Shown in pieces: positions 1-6,257 of a DNA stretch of 16,287 nt; positions within the stretch are counted from its first letter, which is position 1, and each line of letters begins with the position of its first letter. Below the pieces are notes generated by a model. It worked only from the letters and a program-made list of their open reading frames with translations. It was not told the origin of the DNA and ran no database searches. The stretch spans positions 1 to 16,287 of the forward strand of contig NZ_JAVKPK010000075.1 in assembly GCF_031461075.1 (NCBI RefSeq). The letters run 5' to 3'. This DNA comes from Methanosarcina baikalica (lineage in GTDB: Archaea; Halobacteriota; Methanosarcinia; Methanosarcinales; Methanosarcinaceae). The position numbers and the translations under genes were made by a program.

Positions 1-44
1 TAACCGATGACAAATGGAATATCGTTAACTTCACAAGTAGGTGA

Positions 45-527
45 ATGAGAAACATGGCAGAACAGGTCAACATTTTTCGGGCCACGCCTGATAACGCAAC
101 CGAGATCTTAGTCCTTCAGAAGCTGGCATACCAGAGCGAAGCTCGTATTTATAACGACTGGAACATACCCCCTCTGCTTCAGACCATTGAAGAGATCCAA
201 GATGAGTTCAAAACCCATATGTTCCTCAAAGCTATCAGCGAGCACTTAATTGTAGGATCTGTACGGGCTCGCATTATGGAAAATACTTGCTATATAGGTA
301 AGCTGGTTGTTCACCCAAAATGGCAGAGCAGGGGAATAGGTACTCGCTTAGTGACAGAGATTGAGATAATTTATAGGGCAGTATCCAGGTTTGAACTGTT
401 CACTGGGTCGCAAAGTGTAAAAAATCTTTACCTCTATCATAAATTGGGATACCAGGATTTTAGGCGAGAGTCACTGGGCGACCAGGTTGAACTGATATAC
501 CTGGAAAAGATAATAGAAGGCATGTAG
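45..527 (+). CDS. GNAT-family N-acetyltransferase
   Basis: A 160-residue protein of the usual length for a single GNAT domain, expected to move an acetyl group from acetyl-CoA to an amine; the substrate cannot be told. The acetyl-CoA pyrophosphate loop is clear: V88-V89-H90-P91, then Q94-S-R-G97-I-G99-T (the Q/RxxGxG/A signature of motif A), followed by the expected amphipathic helix. The C-terminal part (YLYHKLGYQDF, about residues 128-138) is the typical 'Y.k.GF' end of the fold. The ATG at 45 follows a weak TAGGTGA; a second ATG at 54 (MAEQ) would also serve. There is no same-strand partner nearby downstream. Family is certain, function unknown. It differs clearly from the second GNAT protein at 2851 and is not a recent duplicate. 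Confidence 0.9.
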   Translation: MRNMAEQVNIFRATPDNATEILVLQKLAYQSEARIYNDWNIPPLLQTIEEIQDEFKTHMFLKAISEHLIVGSVRARIMENTCYIGKLVVHPKWQSRGIGTRLVTEIEIIYRAVSRFELFTGSQSVKNLYLYHKLGYQDFRRESLGDQVELIYLEKIIEGM

Positions 528-1148
528 GAATCAAAACTCGATACAGATATAGAATAGGCCAATAATAGACCTTTTTTCGAATCCGCATATAAAAGGCTAA
601 CAAGCGTAGCTATTGACATGTCTATCCCGAGCCTTTCTACGTGCGTATACCTAAAAGCCACGTACAATGGCCAGGGCTATCGCTTGGGATAAAGAGAGGT
701 TTTTAAGGGGCGCCGGGGGCTTGCCTGTCGAAGGATCAGCTGCACAAAGAGGATGAGCAGATAGAAAAGTTAAACAAAGTTACCCAAAAGCAAGCTGTCC
801 ATATTAAAAGTAATCCAGGAGAACAGCAGGTTAAACATAAAGCTACTTCTGGAGAATATGGGTAAAAGTAAATTTTACATATTTGCTGAAAATTTAAGAA
901 TTTAACCAAGTCTAAAAAACATGCTCAAGAGACACACTCAACTTCCAAACGGTATGCCAAAATTTTTGCATATTTTTCTAGTTGGAAAGTCCTCCATCGA
1001 ATTTGAAGAGGATACATTAAATGTGAAAAAACGAGCACATCACCCGTGTTTGGAAAAATCTAAAGACATTCTTATACTTCTGGTTTTCAATTACTTGTCC
1101 CCAACCGAAAATTAAACCAAACCAGAAAAAATTAAAAATACTCAGAAT
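528..1148. other. gene-poor intergenic stretch
   Basis: About 620 bases with no convincing complete gene. It holds the frameshifted remnant at 667-865, a TATA-like box at 587-597, and a 17-bp motif at 670-686 (gccagggctatcgcttg) that recurs exactly at 2620-2636. A 64-codon open frame at 921-1115 has no ribosome-binding site and unconvincing composition and is not annotated as a gene. Confidence 0.5.
667..865 (+). pseudogene. possible frameshifted small coding remnant
   Basis: Two short open frames follow each other here. One runs from ATG 667 to TGA 756 (29 codons, beginning MARAIAWDKERF). The other, in the next frame, is open from 707 to TAA 865 and reads as a charged, helix-prone peptide (KDQLHKEDEQIEKLNK, then a tail ending SGEYG) with no start codon. 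A single frameshift in the unusually GC-rich patch around 707-722 would join them. A TATA-like CATATAAAAGG lies at 587-597, about 70 bases upstream. No family is recognised and this may be chance; the composition of the second frame is what makes it look once coding. Confidence 0.25.
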
Positions 1149-1454
1149 TTAACCTCTTGCCCCATTTATTTCATCCAACTGTTCACTGACAAGCTGCCTA
1201 ACCATTTCTCTTTTAGATATACCGCGTTTACTTCTTTCCTTTTCGAGTGCCATTTCTATCCTTGTATTTATTTTTCGAACGTGACCGTAACTGAGATCTA
1301 TCTTGCTCAGTTGCACGCCCAATGCCGCACATAATATATCCCGAATCGTATGAGCTTGAGATCGATTATCTCTGTGTGTCTCAAATTTATTTAGCAGTTC
1401 CTTGTTGACTGGAATCATATCGCCTGGGCGATAAGTTAAGTATCCTACTGACAT
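1149..1454 (-). CDS. small hypothetical protein, possible DNA-binding helix bundle
   Basis: A 101-residue basic protein that I do not recognise. Its ATG is supported by GGAGAAG about seven bases upstream on the minus strand. The N-terminal part (residues 1-35) is polar; the rest is predicted helical, and the C-terminal third (EMALEKERSKRGISKREMVRQL, here split: EMALEKERSKRG at about 67-78, then ISKREMVRQL) resembles the helix-turn-helix half of ribbon-helix-helix or antitoxin-like proteins ('a.ek..skremir..l'). That resemblance is inference only. A 33-codon open frame (1445-1546) overlaps its start by 10 bases, so the two could be translationally coupled. A MITE-like element begins about 115 bases upstream and may have replaced its original promoter region. 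Confidence 0.6.
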   Translation of the reverse strand: MSVGYLTYRPGDMIPVNKELLNKFETHRDNRSQAHTIRDILCAALGVQLSKIDLSYGHVRKINTRIEMALEKERSKRGISKREMVRQLVSEQLDEINGARG

Positions 1455-1546
1455 TCTTTATCTTCTCCATAAGCTCTGAGGATAATCTCATCCATAGTAA
1501 AGCTTTTCGACTTCTGTCCTATCGAAGTAGTCCCTATCGAGGTCAC
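1445..1546 (-). CDS. possible short upstream ORF overlapping the next gene
   Basis: A GTG-started frame of 33 codons ending in TAG, overlapping the start of the 101-residue gene by 10 bases. It reads MTSIGTTSIGQKSKSFT then MDEIILRAYGED; the TSIG doublet comes from a direct repeat of TCGATAGG in the DNA. The frame stays open a further eight codons upstream until a TAA at the very edge of the MITE-like element (about 1569-1571). It could be a real short peptide gene, or the C-terminal stub of a gene cut by that insertion. There is no good ribosome-binding site, so confidence is low. Confidence 0.25.
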   Translation of the reverse strand: MTSIGTTSIGQKSKSFTMDEIILRAYGEDKECQ

Positions 1547-1570
1547 TTTTGATGAAGAGTTTTTTTCTTA

Positions 1571-1851
1571 GAGCCTGTCTTAAAATTAAATTTAATTCTA
1601 CAATGGGGATAAGACTTACGTATTTGAAATGATAAACGGCAGCATTAAACCGTTAAATGTCTAGAATGTAAATTTAAACCATGATGATTAAGGGACTTGA
1701 TTTTATATCTCGAGTGCGTAAGTCCTATGGGATAAAGTACTATTCTTAAGGTCAATGTGTACCTGAGTTTCGGAAAAATTTACGATATGAATTTAAAGTT
1801 AACGTTGTCATTATCCAATTGTAGAAATAGTTTGAATTTTAAGACAGTCTG
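1571..1851. mobile_element. MITE-like element with long imperfect terminal inverted repeats
   Basis: The left end (1571 rightward, GAGCCTGTCTTAAAATT) and the reverse complement of the right end (1851 leftward, CAGACTGTCTTAAAATT) match, and the similarity continues inward for about 42 bases, both arms reaching TTCTACAAT and then GGATAA. The 281-bp unit has no open frame of useful length, as expected for a non-autonomous element. The end sequence resembles IS5-like tips in general style. No convincing target duplication is seen (TTA on the left, TCT on the right), so it is probably old or was disturbed by nested insertions. Confidence 0.65.
1611..1725. repeat. nested inverted-repeat scrap inside the MITE-like element
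   Basis: AGACTTACGTATTTGAAAT at 1611-1629 is an imperfect inverted partner of ATCTCGAGTGCGTAAGTCC at 1707-1725 (about 14 of 19 positions). The outer tip 'GGACTTACGCA' has the style of insertion-sequence ends. This suggests that a second, smaller element inserted into or recombined with the first. Low to moderate confidence, since the match is short. Confidence 0.35.
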
Positions 1852-1867
1852 TCTCGCTTTATTTTGA

Positions 1868-1886
1868 ATCTCAGGTGCGTAAGTCC
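1868..1886. repeat. second copy of the 'GTGCGTAAGTCC' tip
   Basis: ATCTCAGGTGCGTAAGTCC matches 1707-1725 at 17 of 19 positions in the same orientation, but lies outside the 281-bp element. Downstream, gcagcattaaa (about 1901) also recurs near 1639 inside the element, so a segment appears to have been duplicated across the right boundary. Confidence 0.45.
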
Positions 1887-2037
1887 GAAATAATAGCATA
1901 TTTGCAGCATTAAAAGGATATACTGCAATTCATTATCAACTATTCGATAAAATTTATTAAAAAAAGTAAATTTCGCTTTTAAACAGAAGTAAAGAATATT
2001 TTGGATAACGACAAATTCTATTGTTCTTCTGATTAAC

Positions 2038-2268
2038 TTATTTATTTGACTTAATCATTTCCTGAACCTGTAGCATATTCGCTACCATTTTCTTCTTTAC
2101 TTCAATTGCTCCTTCCATATCTTTAATTTTCTTCTCCATCCACTGCATTTCTATATCTATCTTCATTATTGCAATTTTCTTTTTCTGCTCTTCAGTTAAA
2201 AGTTCTAAAGCACCATGTACTGAGCTGCAACACGCTGAAGCGTGTTCTGATGATTGTTCTGTATGCAT
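2038..2268 (-). CDS. small cysteine-containing coiled-coil protein, unknown function
   Basis: A 76-residue protein of unknown family. The start is well supported: AGGAG lies about ten bases before the ATG on the minus strand. Residues 1-20 are polar with an adjacent cysteine pair (C13-C14); from about residue 24 to the end it is a continuous, highly charged amphipathic helix (LTEEQKKKIAIMKIDIEMQW, then MEKKIKDMEGAIEVKKKMV), which suggests a coiled coil that could dimerise. No signal peptide or membrane segment is present. It stands alone, with more than 500 bases to the nearest gene on either side. The paired cysteines could bind metal or form disulfides, but nothing in the sequence decides this. 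Confidence 0.7.
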   Translation of the reverse strand: MHTEQSSEHASACCSSVHGALELLTEEQKKKIAIMKIDIEMQWMEKKIKDMEGAIEVKKKMVANMLQVQEMIKSNK

Positions 2269-2850
2269 GTTTAATTATCTCCTGGATTTCTATGAATTAT
2301 TAGGTGAGCTATCAATTTTGCTTCCCAATATCCGCATCCTACAGATATGTCGTAACATACAAGTAACTACCTATTTTTGAATTTATCTATAAAGATACCT
2401 GTAGAATATGTAAATGGATATTTGTAGTGCTCGGGATAAAGATGACCATTTGTAGTATGAAGGCTCTTTGAAGCAGGAAAAAATAAGATTCTCAATGCCA
2501 GTAGAGTGCTGTATGCACTGCGCAAGCTCTGATCATCTTTATATGAATCTTCTGGGATAGACGTAAAAGTCGAAACTCGGTCCGTCCTATGTTTGAATAG
2601 CTAGAAGCTAATCTAAAATGCCAGGGCTATCGCTTGTAACCAAATAGACCAAATATATCCCGGGCGGATCCACAACGCTATTAAAACAAGTACGTATGGG
2701 CCAGGTTTCTGGGATAGTTGTGGAAATGTCTATTTTTCCCGATATATTTTAAATTTCCAAGTGTTCCTGTGAAAAATAGTACAAAATTTAATTTACAAGA
2801 TTTCTACAGAGCCAGAAAATAAATAAATGAGAATGATATAACTAAAATCA
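2269..2850. other. 582-base intergenic region with repeats
   Basis: No gene is supported. It contains a small AGTGC/GCACT hairpin near 2487-2501, the second copy of the 17-bp motif at 2620-2636, an interrupted inverted repeat at 2651-2749, and near its right edge a TATA-like AAATAAATA at 2818-2826. The TATA-like box sits about 29 bases before the ATG at 2851, which itself lacks a Shine-Dalgarno sequence; this fits a leaderless transcript of the acetyltransferase gene. Confidence 0.5.
2651..2749. repeat. interrupted inverted repeat / large hairpin
   Basis: AAATATATC at 2651-2659 pairs with GATATATTT at 2741-2749, and TCCACAAC at 2669-2676 pairs with GTTGTGGA at 2717-2724. The two stems are in register but separated by unequal unpaired segments (9 bases on the left, 16 on the right) around a 40-base loop. 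It could be a decayed MITE or a structured transcript. Confidence 0.45.
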
Positions 2851-3387
2851 ATGTCTCTTACAATCCGCCCCGAAACTCCCTCTGACTATCCTGTAATAAC
2901 CGAAGTAAATGACCTTGCCTTCGGACAGCCTGCTGAAGGAAAACTTGTAGAAGACCTCAGGAAAAATCCTAAATTTGTCACGGAGCTTTCTCTGGTAGCT
3001 GAAGCCAATGGAGAAATAGTTGGCCATATTCTCTTTTTCCCGATAGTTATCAGGTCAGAGGAAGGAAAAGAAAAGGAAACTATTTCACTTGCCCCGCTTG
3101 CAGTTCGGCCTGAGTTCCAGAAAAAAGGTATTGGAGGTAAACTCATAAGAGGAGGACTTAAAGTTTGCCGGCAATTGGGATATGATTCCGTGATAGTCTT
3201 TGGACATCCTGAGTATTATCCAAAATTCGGGTTTAAACAGGCTGGCACATGGGGCATAAAAGATACCTTTGGAGCGCCTGCCGAAGCATTCATGGCACTG
3301 GAATTAAAGGAAGGCGTGCTTGAAGGTGCCAGCGGAGTAGTAGAATTACCTGAAGAATTCAAGGTACCTGAAGAGCACAATTATTAA
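2851..3387 (+). CDS. GNAT-family N-acetyltransferase, YhbS-like
   Basis: A 178-residue acetyltransferase resembling the YhbS branch of the GNAT superfamily. Visible: the N-terminal 'IRPETPSDYPVI' strand-helix; the core strand EIVGHILFFP (about 55-64); the motif A segment APLAVRP (81-87), then Q90-K-K-G-I-G95 for the acetyl-CoA pyrophosphate; and the strongly YhbS-like GHPEYYPKFGF (118-128). The C-terminal 30 residues are acidic. The substrate is unknown. There is no Shine-Dalgarno before the ATG, and a TATA-like box about 29 bases upstream fits a leaderless message. The gene is followed after 21 bases by a dispersed repeat (3409-3499) also found behind another gene at 11102. Confidence 0.92.
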   Translation: MSLTIRPETPSDYPVITEVNDLAFGQPAEGKLVEDLRKNPKFVTELSLVAEANGEIVGHILFFPIVIRSEEGKEKETISLAPLAVRPEFQKKGIGGKLIRGGLKVCRQLGYDSVIVFGHPEYYPKFGFKQAGTWGIKDTFGAPAEAFMALELKEGVLEGASGVVELPEEFKVPEEHNY

Positions 3388-3408
3388 GATTAGACGGCCT
3401 CGAGAAAA

Positions 3409-3499
3409 GGCTCCAAAAAATATAAAATGGTTGCTCTAGAATATTATTAATAAGCTTTTAGCTCGTAGTTGCCCTAATTTCAACTCCAAACATTTGACC
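3409..3499 (+). repeat. dispersed ~90-bp repeat, copy 1
   Basis: This segment matches 11123-11212 over its whole length in the same orientation, roughly 79% by hand alignment with one gap. Conserved blocks are TCCAAAAAATATAAA, ATTAATA, GCTTTTAG, TCGT, GTTGCC and ACTCCAA...TTTGACC. Both copies start about 21 bases after a stop codon of an unrelated gene. There is no open frame. It may be a mobile intergenic element or a conserved 3'-UTR structure. Confidence 0.7.
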
Positions 3500-3599
3500 T
3501 TAAACGCCGGAAATATTAATTCTATGTTTTTATCTTTATGATGTAGAACTATATTTGAAAATACGGCTATAGGGGACAATAAGCTTTTTCCGGTTTAAG

Positions 3600-3707
3600 T
3601 CAGCCTGAAGACGTTAAGTTCATCGTCACTGTAACATTGTCCGTAGTGCTGTCAAAATTATCAACTGCAGTTATAAAAACTGCTTTCCCATTTTTACAGA
3701 TCAAGTT
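3600..3707 (-). pseudogene. possible remnant of a surface (Ig-fold/PKD-like) protein
   Basis: The minus strand holds a 35-codon frame closed on both sides by stops and with no start. It reads NGKAVFITAVDNFDST followed by TDNVTVTMNLTSSG. This pattern of alternating Val/Thr/Ile strands and Asp/Asn/Gly turns is typical of repeat domains in archaeal S-layer and surface proteins. No more of such a gene is visible on either side. It may be a scrap left by deletion, or chance. Confidence 0.3.
3667..3683 (+). promoter_or_regulatory. dyad around a TATA box upstream of the TrmB gene
   Basis: GCAGTT-ATAAA-AACTGC is a perfect 6-bp dyad around an ATAAA core that itself looks like a TATA box (TTATAAAAA). 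Transcription starting about 25 bases downstream would give a leader of roughly 70 bases before ATG 3772. This could be a promoter with an overlapping operator, for instance for autoregulation by the TrmB-type protein. It also falls inside the putative coding remnant on the minus strand, so coincidence is possible. Confidence 0.35.
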
Positions 3708-3771
3708 TCATCTGATTTTTCCAAATCATTTGGTTTTCCTATTATTTTTGGATTAAATTGGTGTATAAAAT

Positions 3772-4536
3772 ATGCTGCTCGATGAAAAAATGTTAGTGAC
3801 ATTGCAAAAATTAGGATTAACATATTACGGTTCAAGGGTTTATGCTACGCTTGTTTCGCTGGGTCCGAGCGATGCGACCGAGCTTGCTTCTGAATCGGAA
3901 GTACCTCGAACGAAGATCTATGATGTCTTGAGAAGGCTCAAAACCGAAAAATGGATAACAGCCGAACATACGAGACCTATAAAATATACTGCTAAATACC
4001 CTAAAGATATAATTGAAGAGAGAAAAGCTGCTTTCAATTCTGAAATTGATGAGGTATCAAATCAATTGTCAGAGCTGTATGATAAATTAATTGATAATGA
4101 AATACCGAAAGTATGGCTTTTAAGAGGAATGAATAATATAACGGCAAAAACACTCGATATGATAAGAAGAGCTAAAAAAGACATAATGCTTTTGGGAGCT
4201 CTTTACTCTGAAAATGAAATTGAGCAGCTCAAAACAGAATTATTATATGCTACGAAAAAAGGGCTAAATATACGTGTTATATCTAGACAGAGTATAAAAC
4301 TGAAAGATGGCAAACTGGATATAATTAAAAACTTATCTTCGATTATACCCAAAATAAAAATATCCGGACCTGCATTTTCAAAGTTTGTAATAATAGATGA
4401 CAAAGAACTATTAATCGTATTCTCAAAGGTAGAAGACGATATTCTGGATATCGACACTACGATAGCTATATGGATTCCAAATGTGTCAATTGCATCTTAC
4501 CAAGCAAGCATATTTAATGGTATATGGAACGAATAA
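3772..4536 (+). CDS. TrmB-family transcriptional regulator with PLD-like C-terminal domain
   Basis: A 254-residue archaeal regulator. Residues about 8-80 form the TrmB winged helix: 'LGLTYYGSRVYATL', 'SDATELASESEVPRTKIYD' with the recognition helix around 44-56, and the wing up to 'PIKYTAKYP'. Residues 80-110 are a probable coiled-coil linker. From about 113 to the end lies a phospholipase D-like fold (IPKVWLLRGMNNI; MIRRAKKDIMLLGAL; GLNIRVIS; KFVIIDDKELLIVFS). The catalytic HxKxxxxD signature is altered: the histidine position is phenylalanine (F202-S-K204-...-D209), so it is probably a ligand-sensing, non-catalytic version. A GGTG lies about nine bases before the ATG; MLVT at 3790 is an alternative start. 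The gene is followed on the same strand by the Isf/DUF169 pair, which it may control. Confidence 0.88.
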   Translation: MLLDEKMLVTLQKLGLTYYGSRVYATLVSLGPSDATELASESEVPRTKIYDVLRRLKTEKWITAEHTRPIKYTAKYPKDIIEERKAAFNSEIDEVSNQLSELYDKLIDNEIPKVWLLRGMNNITAKTLDMIRRAKKDIMLLGALYSENEIEQLKTELLYATKKGLNIRVISRQSIKLKDGKLDIIKNLSSIIPKIKISGPAFSKFVIIDDKELLIVFSKVEDDILDIDTTIAIWIPNVSIASYQASIFNGIWNE

Positions 4537-4678
4537 ACCAGCAATTATCTAACACAAAACTCTTTTTTATTCCCTATTTTTAGTAACTCTTTTTTCACGG
4601 TCTGAATTATTAGTAAGTGCTGATATTGTATTACATATTGATTTTAGTCACTAATACCCCTCTAAAAGTTACAAAATG

Positions 4679-4732
4679 AATATAAAGTCTTAATTAAGTA
4701 ATTTATTGTCAATTTCGTAAAAATGAGAGGAG
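4679..4732 (+). promoter_or_regulatory. promoter and ribosome-binding site of the Isf-type gene
   Basis: AATATAAAG at 4679-4687 is a good archaeal TATA box preceded by purine-rich ACAAAATG (BRE-like). A start about 25 bases later (near 4708) gives a leader of about 30 bases carrying GAGAGGAG at 4725-4732, seven bases before ATG 4740. Upstream at about 4606-4655, ATTAGT and ACTAAT form a spaced dyad flanking AT-rich DNA, a possible operator. A separate promoter means the pair 4740-6246 is probably transcribed apart from the TrmB gene. Confidence 0.55.
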
Positions 4733-4739
4733 TATACAT

Positions 4740-5414
4740 ATGAAAATAGTCGGGATACACTCAAGTCCAAAACGTAAAAATAGTAATACATTAAAATTAT
4801 TGGATTCTGCTCTGGCTGGAGCCAAAGAAGCAGGGGCCGACATTGAGTTAATTGATATCGCAAAATTGAAAATTAAGTACTGTACTGCATGCAATTCCTG
4901 TCATGATAAAGGTGTATGCTCAATAAAAGACGACTACCAGTTAGTACTTAAAAAGTTATTGGACGCAGATGGCATAATCTGGAGCAGTCCTAATTATATG
5001 ATGAATGTGACAGCTCAGCTCAAGACGCTGTTTGATAGAAGTCCACTTATTACTCATGAACAGTTCTTTGACGGGAAATATGGTCTTTCCTTAACAACTG
5101 CGGGTTCGGGCATTGATGAGGTAGATTTTGTTCTTAATATTATGAATACATTTATGATCAACTGTGGAGGCAACGCTATCGAGGGAGTGGGCTATGCAAT
5201 GGCACAGGGTCCTTCAGCAATGGATGCAGCTATCGTAAAATCACAAGAAATGGGCATAGATCTTGTTGAAGCGATAAAAGAAAAAAGGCCGTACCCCGAA
5301 CAGAAAGCAAAACAAGAAGCCTGGAGAGCACAGTTCAAATATGTAATCCTTGCAAATAAAGATCACTGGACGCATAACTGTGATTACTGGGCGGAAAAAG
5401 GCTGGTTAAAATAA
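4740..5414 (+). CDS. iron-sulfur flavoprotein (Isf) family, flavodoxin-like
   Basis: A 224-residue flavodoxin-fold protein of the NADPH-dependent FMN reductase/Isf group. The N terminus MKIVGIHSSPKRKNSNT is the FMN-phosphate loop. It is followed by the compact cysteine motif C48-x2-C51-x2-C54-x5-C60, which in the characterised Methanosarcina Isf ligates a [4Fe-4S] cluster next to FMN. 'WSSPNYMMNVTAQLKTLFDRS' (split: WSSPNYMMNVTAQ, LKTLFDRS, about 81-101) is the second conserved flavodoxin block, with Y86 in the usual SPxY position. The C-terminal 50 residues are rich in Trp and Lys and longer than in typical Isf. The likely role is electron transfer, perhaps in oxidative-stress defence as shown for some Isf proteins. 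It has a strong Shine-Dalgarno and is followed by the DUF169 gene after 58 bases. Confidence 0.87.
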   Translation: MKIVGIHSSPKRKNSNTLKLLDSALAGAKEAGADIELIDIAKLKIKYCTACNSCHDKGVCSIKDDYQLVLKKLLDADGIIWSSPNYMMNVTAQLKTLFDRSPLITHEQFFDGKYGLSLTTAGSGIDEVDFVLNIMNTFMINCGGNAIEGVGYAMAQGPSAMDAAIVKSQEMGIDLVEAIKEKRPYPEQKAKQEAWRAQFKYVILANKDHWTHNCDYWAEKGWLK

Positions 5415-5472
5415 TAATATTTTTAATAATTTTCAAAATATGTATGTTAGCTAGTCAATTGGTGGGTTCATT

Positions 5473-6246
5473 ATGCTAAACCTTGAAGAACTGGGGAAAA
5501 GGCTTACAGAAGCCGGAAGGTTGAAACTACGCCCTCTATGTGTCTATGGCACGGATGAAATTCCTGAGGGAGCAGTACCATCATACAAGGTAGACCGCTG
5601 TATAGCAAAGGCAATTTACACTTCTGCTCTTTTTGAAGAGACACCTCCAATATATGTTGAAGCAGCCCATGAGCAGTGCTGCGTAGGTGGACTTGTATGG
5701 ATGGGGTTGAGTGAATCTCATCCGAAACTGAAGTACTTCGTGACTGTGGGAACGCCTGATTTCCGCGGAGGCGCTGCTGAGCACTTAAAGGCGTCGCCAG
5801 AATTATTTGAAGAGAGCATGAAACGTACAGGGAAAATAATTCCACCTGGTAAATACACCGTCGTCGGTCCCTGCAATGATAACATAGCACCTGAAAAAAT
5901 CAGATCGCTTATTCTTTTTGCAGGGAGCGAACAAATAAGGAACTTATGCGGTCTTGCACAATTCAACAGTTCTGAAATATTCTTTAAGACGGTGATACCT
6001 GGTGGACCTACCTGTTCCATGATGCTTGCTTTCCCCGCTGGCATGGCAGAGAATGCGCCTAAGGACTCAGCTTATGTCGGGCCTGTTGATCCGACAGGAA
6101 ATCCCTGGCTACCCCAAGAATTAATAATTATGGGTATTCCGATTTTATTGGCTCAACAGATGGCTACTGATCTGGAAGAGTCTTTTATTGGCAAAAGAAG
6201 CAAGATAGCATACCCTGAAAAACGTATCATAGTAAAATCAAAGTGA
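5473..6246 (+). CDS. DUF169 family protein (COG2043-like)
   Basis: A 257-residue protein matching the DUF169 pattern known from methanogens and anaerobes: N-terminal LNLEELGKRLTEAGRLK, the 'RCIAKAIYTSA' segment, the conserved EQCCVGGLVWMGL (about 67-79), 'GGAAEHLKASPELFEE', PPGKYTVVGPC, and GGPTCSMMLAFPAG. Several conserved cysteines (C43, the C69-C70 pair, C123, C148 region, C171 region) suggest metal or redox chemistry, but the family has no established function. The start has GGTGGG six bases before the ATG. No transmembrane segment is seen. It lies 58 bases after the Isf-like gene on the same strand, so co-transcription is likely and would link it to a redox function. Confidence 0.88.
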   Translation: MLNLEELGKRLTEAGRLKLRPLCVYGTDEIPEGAVPSYKVDRCIAKAIYTSALFEETPPIYVEAAHEQCCVGGLVWMGLSESHPKLKYFVTVGTPDFRGGAAEHLKASPELFEESMKRTGKIIPPGKYTVVGPCNDNIAPEKIRSLILFAGSEQIRNLCGLAQFNSSEIFFKTVIPGGPTCSMMLAFPAGMAENAPKDSAYVGPVDPTGNPWLPQELIIMGIPILLAQQMATDLEESFIGKRSKIAYPEKRIIVKSK

Positions 6247-6257
6247 AAGGCATATAA

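Noticed and set aside
437..667. 76-codon minus-strand frame overlapping the first acetyltransferase
   Set aside because: It is antisense to the end of a well-supported gene and reads as low-complexity Ser/Ile sequence.
921..1115. 64-codon plus-strand open frame
   Set aside because: No ribosome-binding site or well-placed TATA box, no recognisable domain, and composition typical of AT-rich non-coding DNA.
686..2441. GGGATAAAG occurring at 686-694, 1729-1737 and 2433-2441
   Set aside because: Nine bases in AT-rich DNA can recur by chance and the flanks do not align, so it was not called a repeat family.
5504..6044. Minus-strand frames of 128, 67 and 108 codons inside the DUF169 gene
   Set aside because: No start signals or recognisable domains; the plus strand carries the conserved DUF169 blocks.
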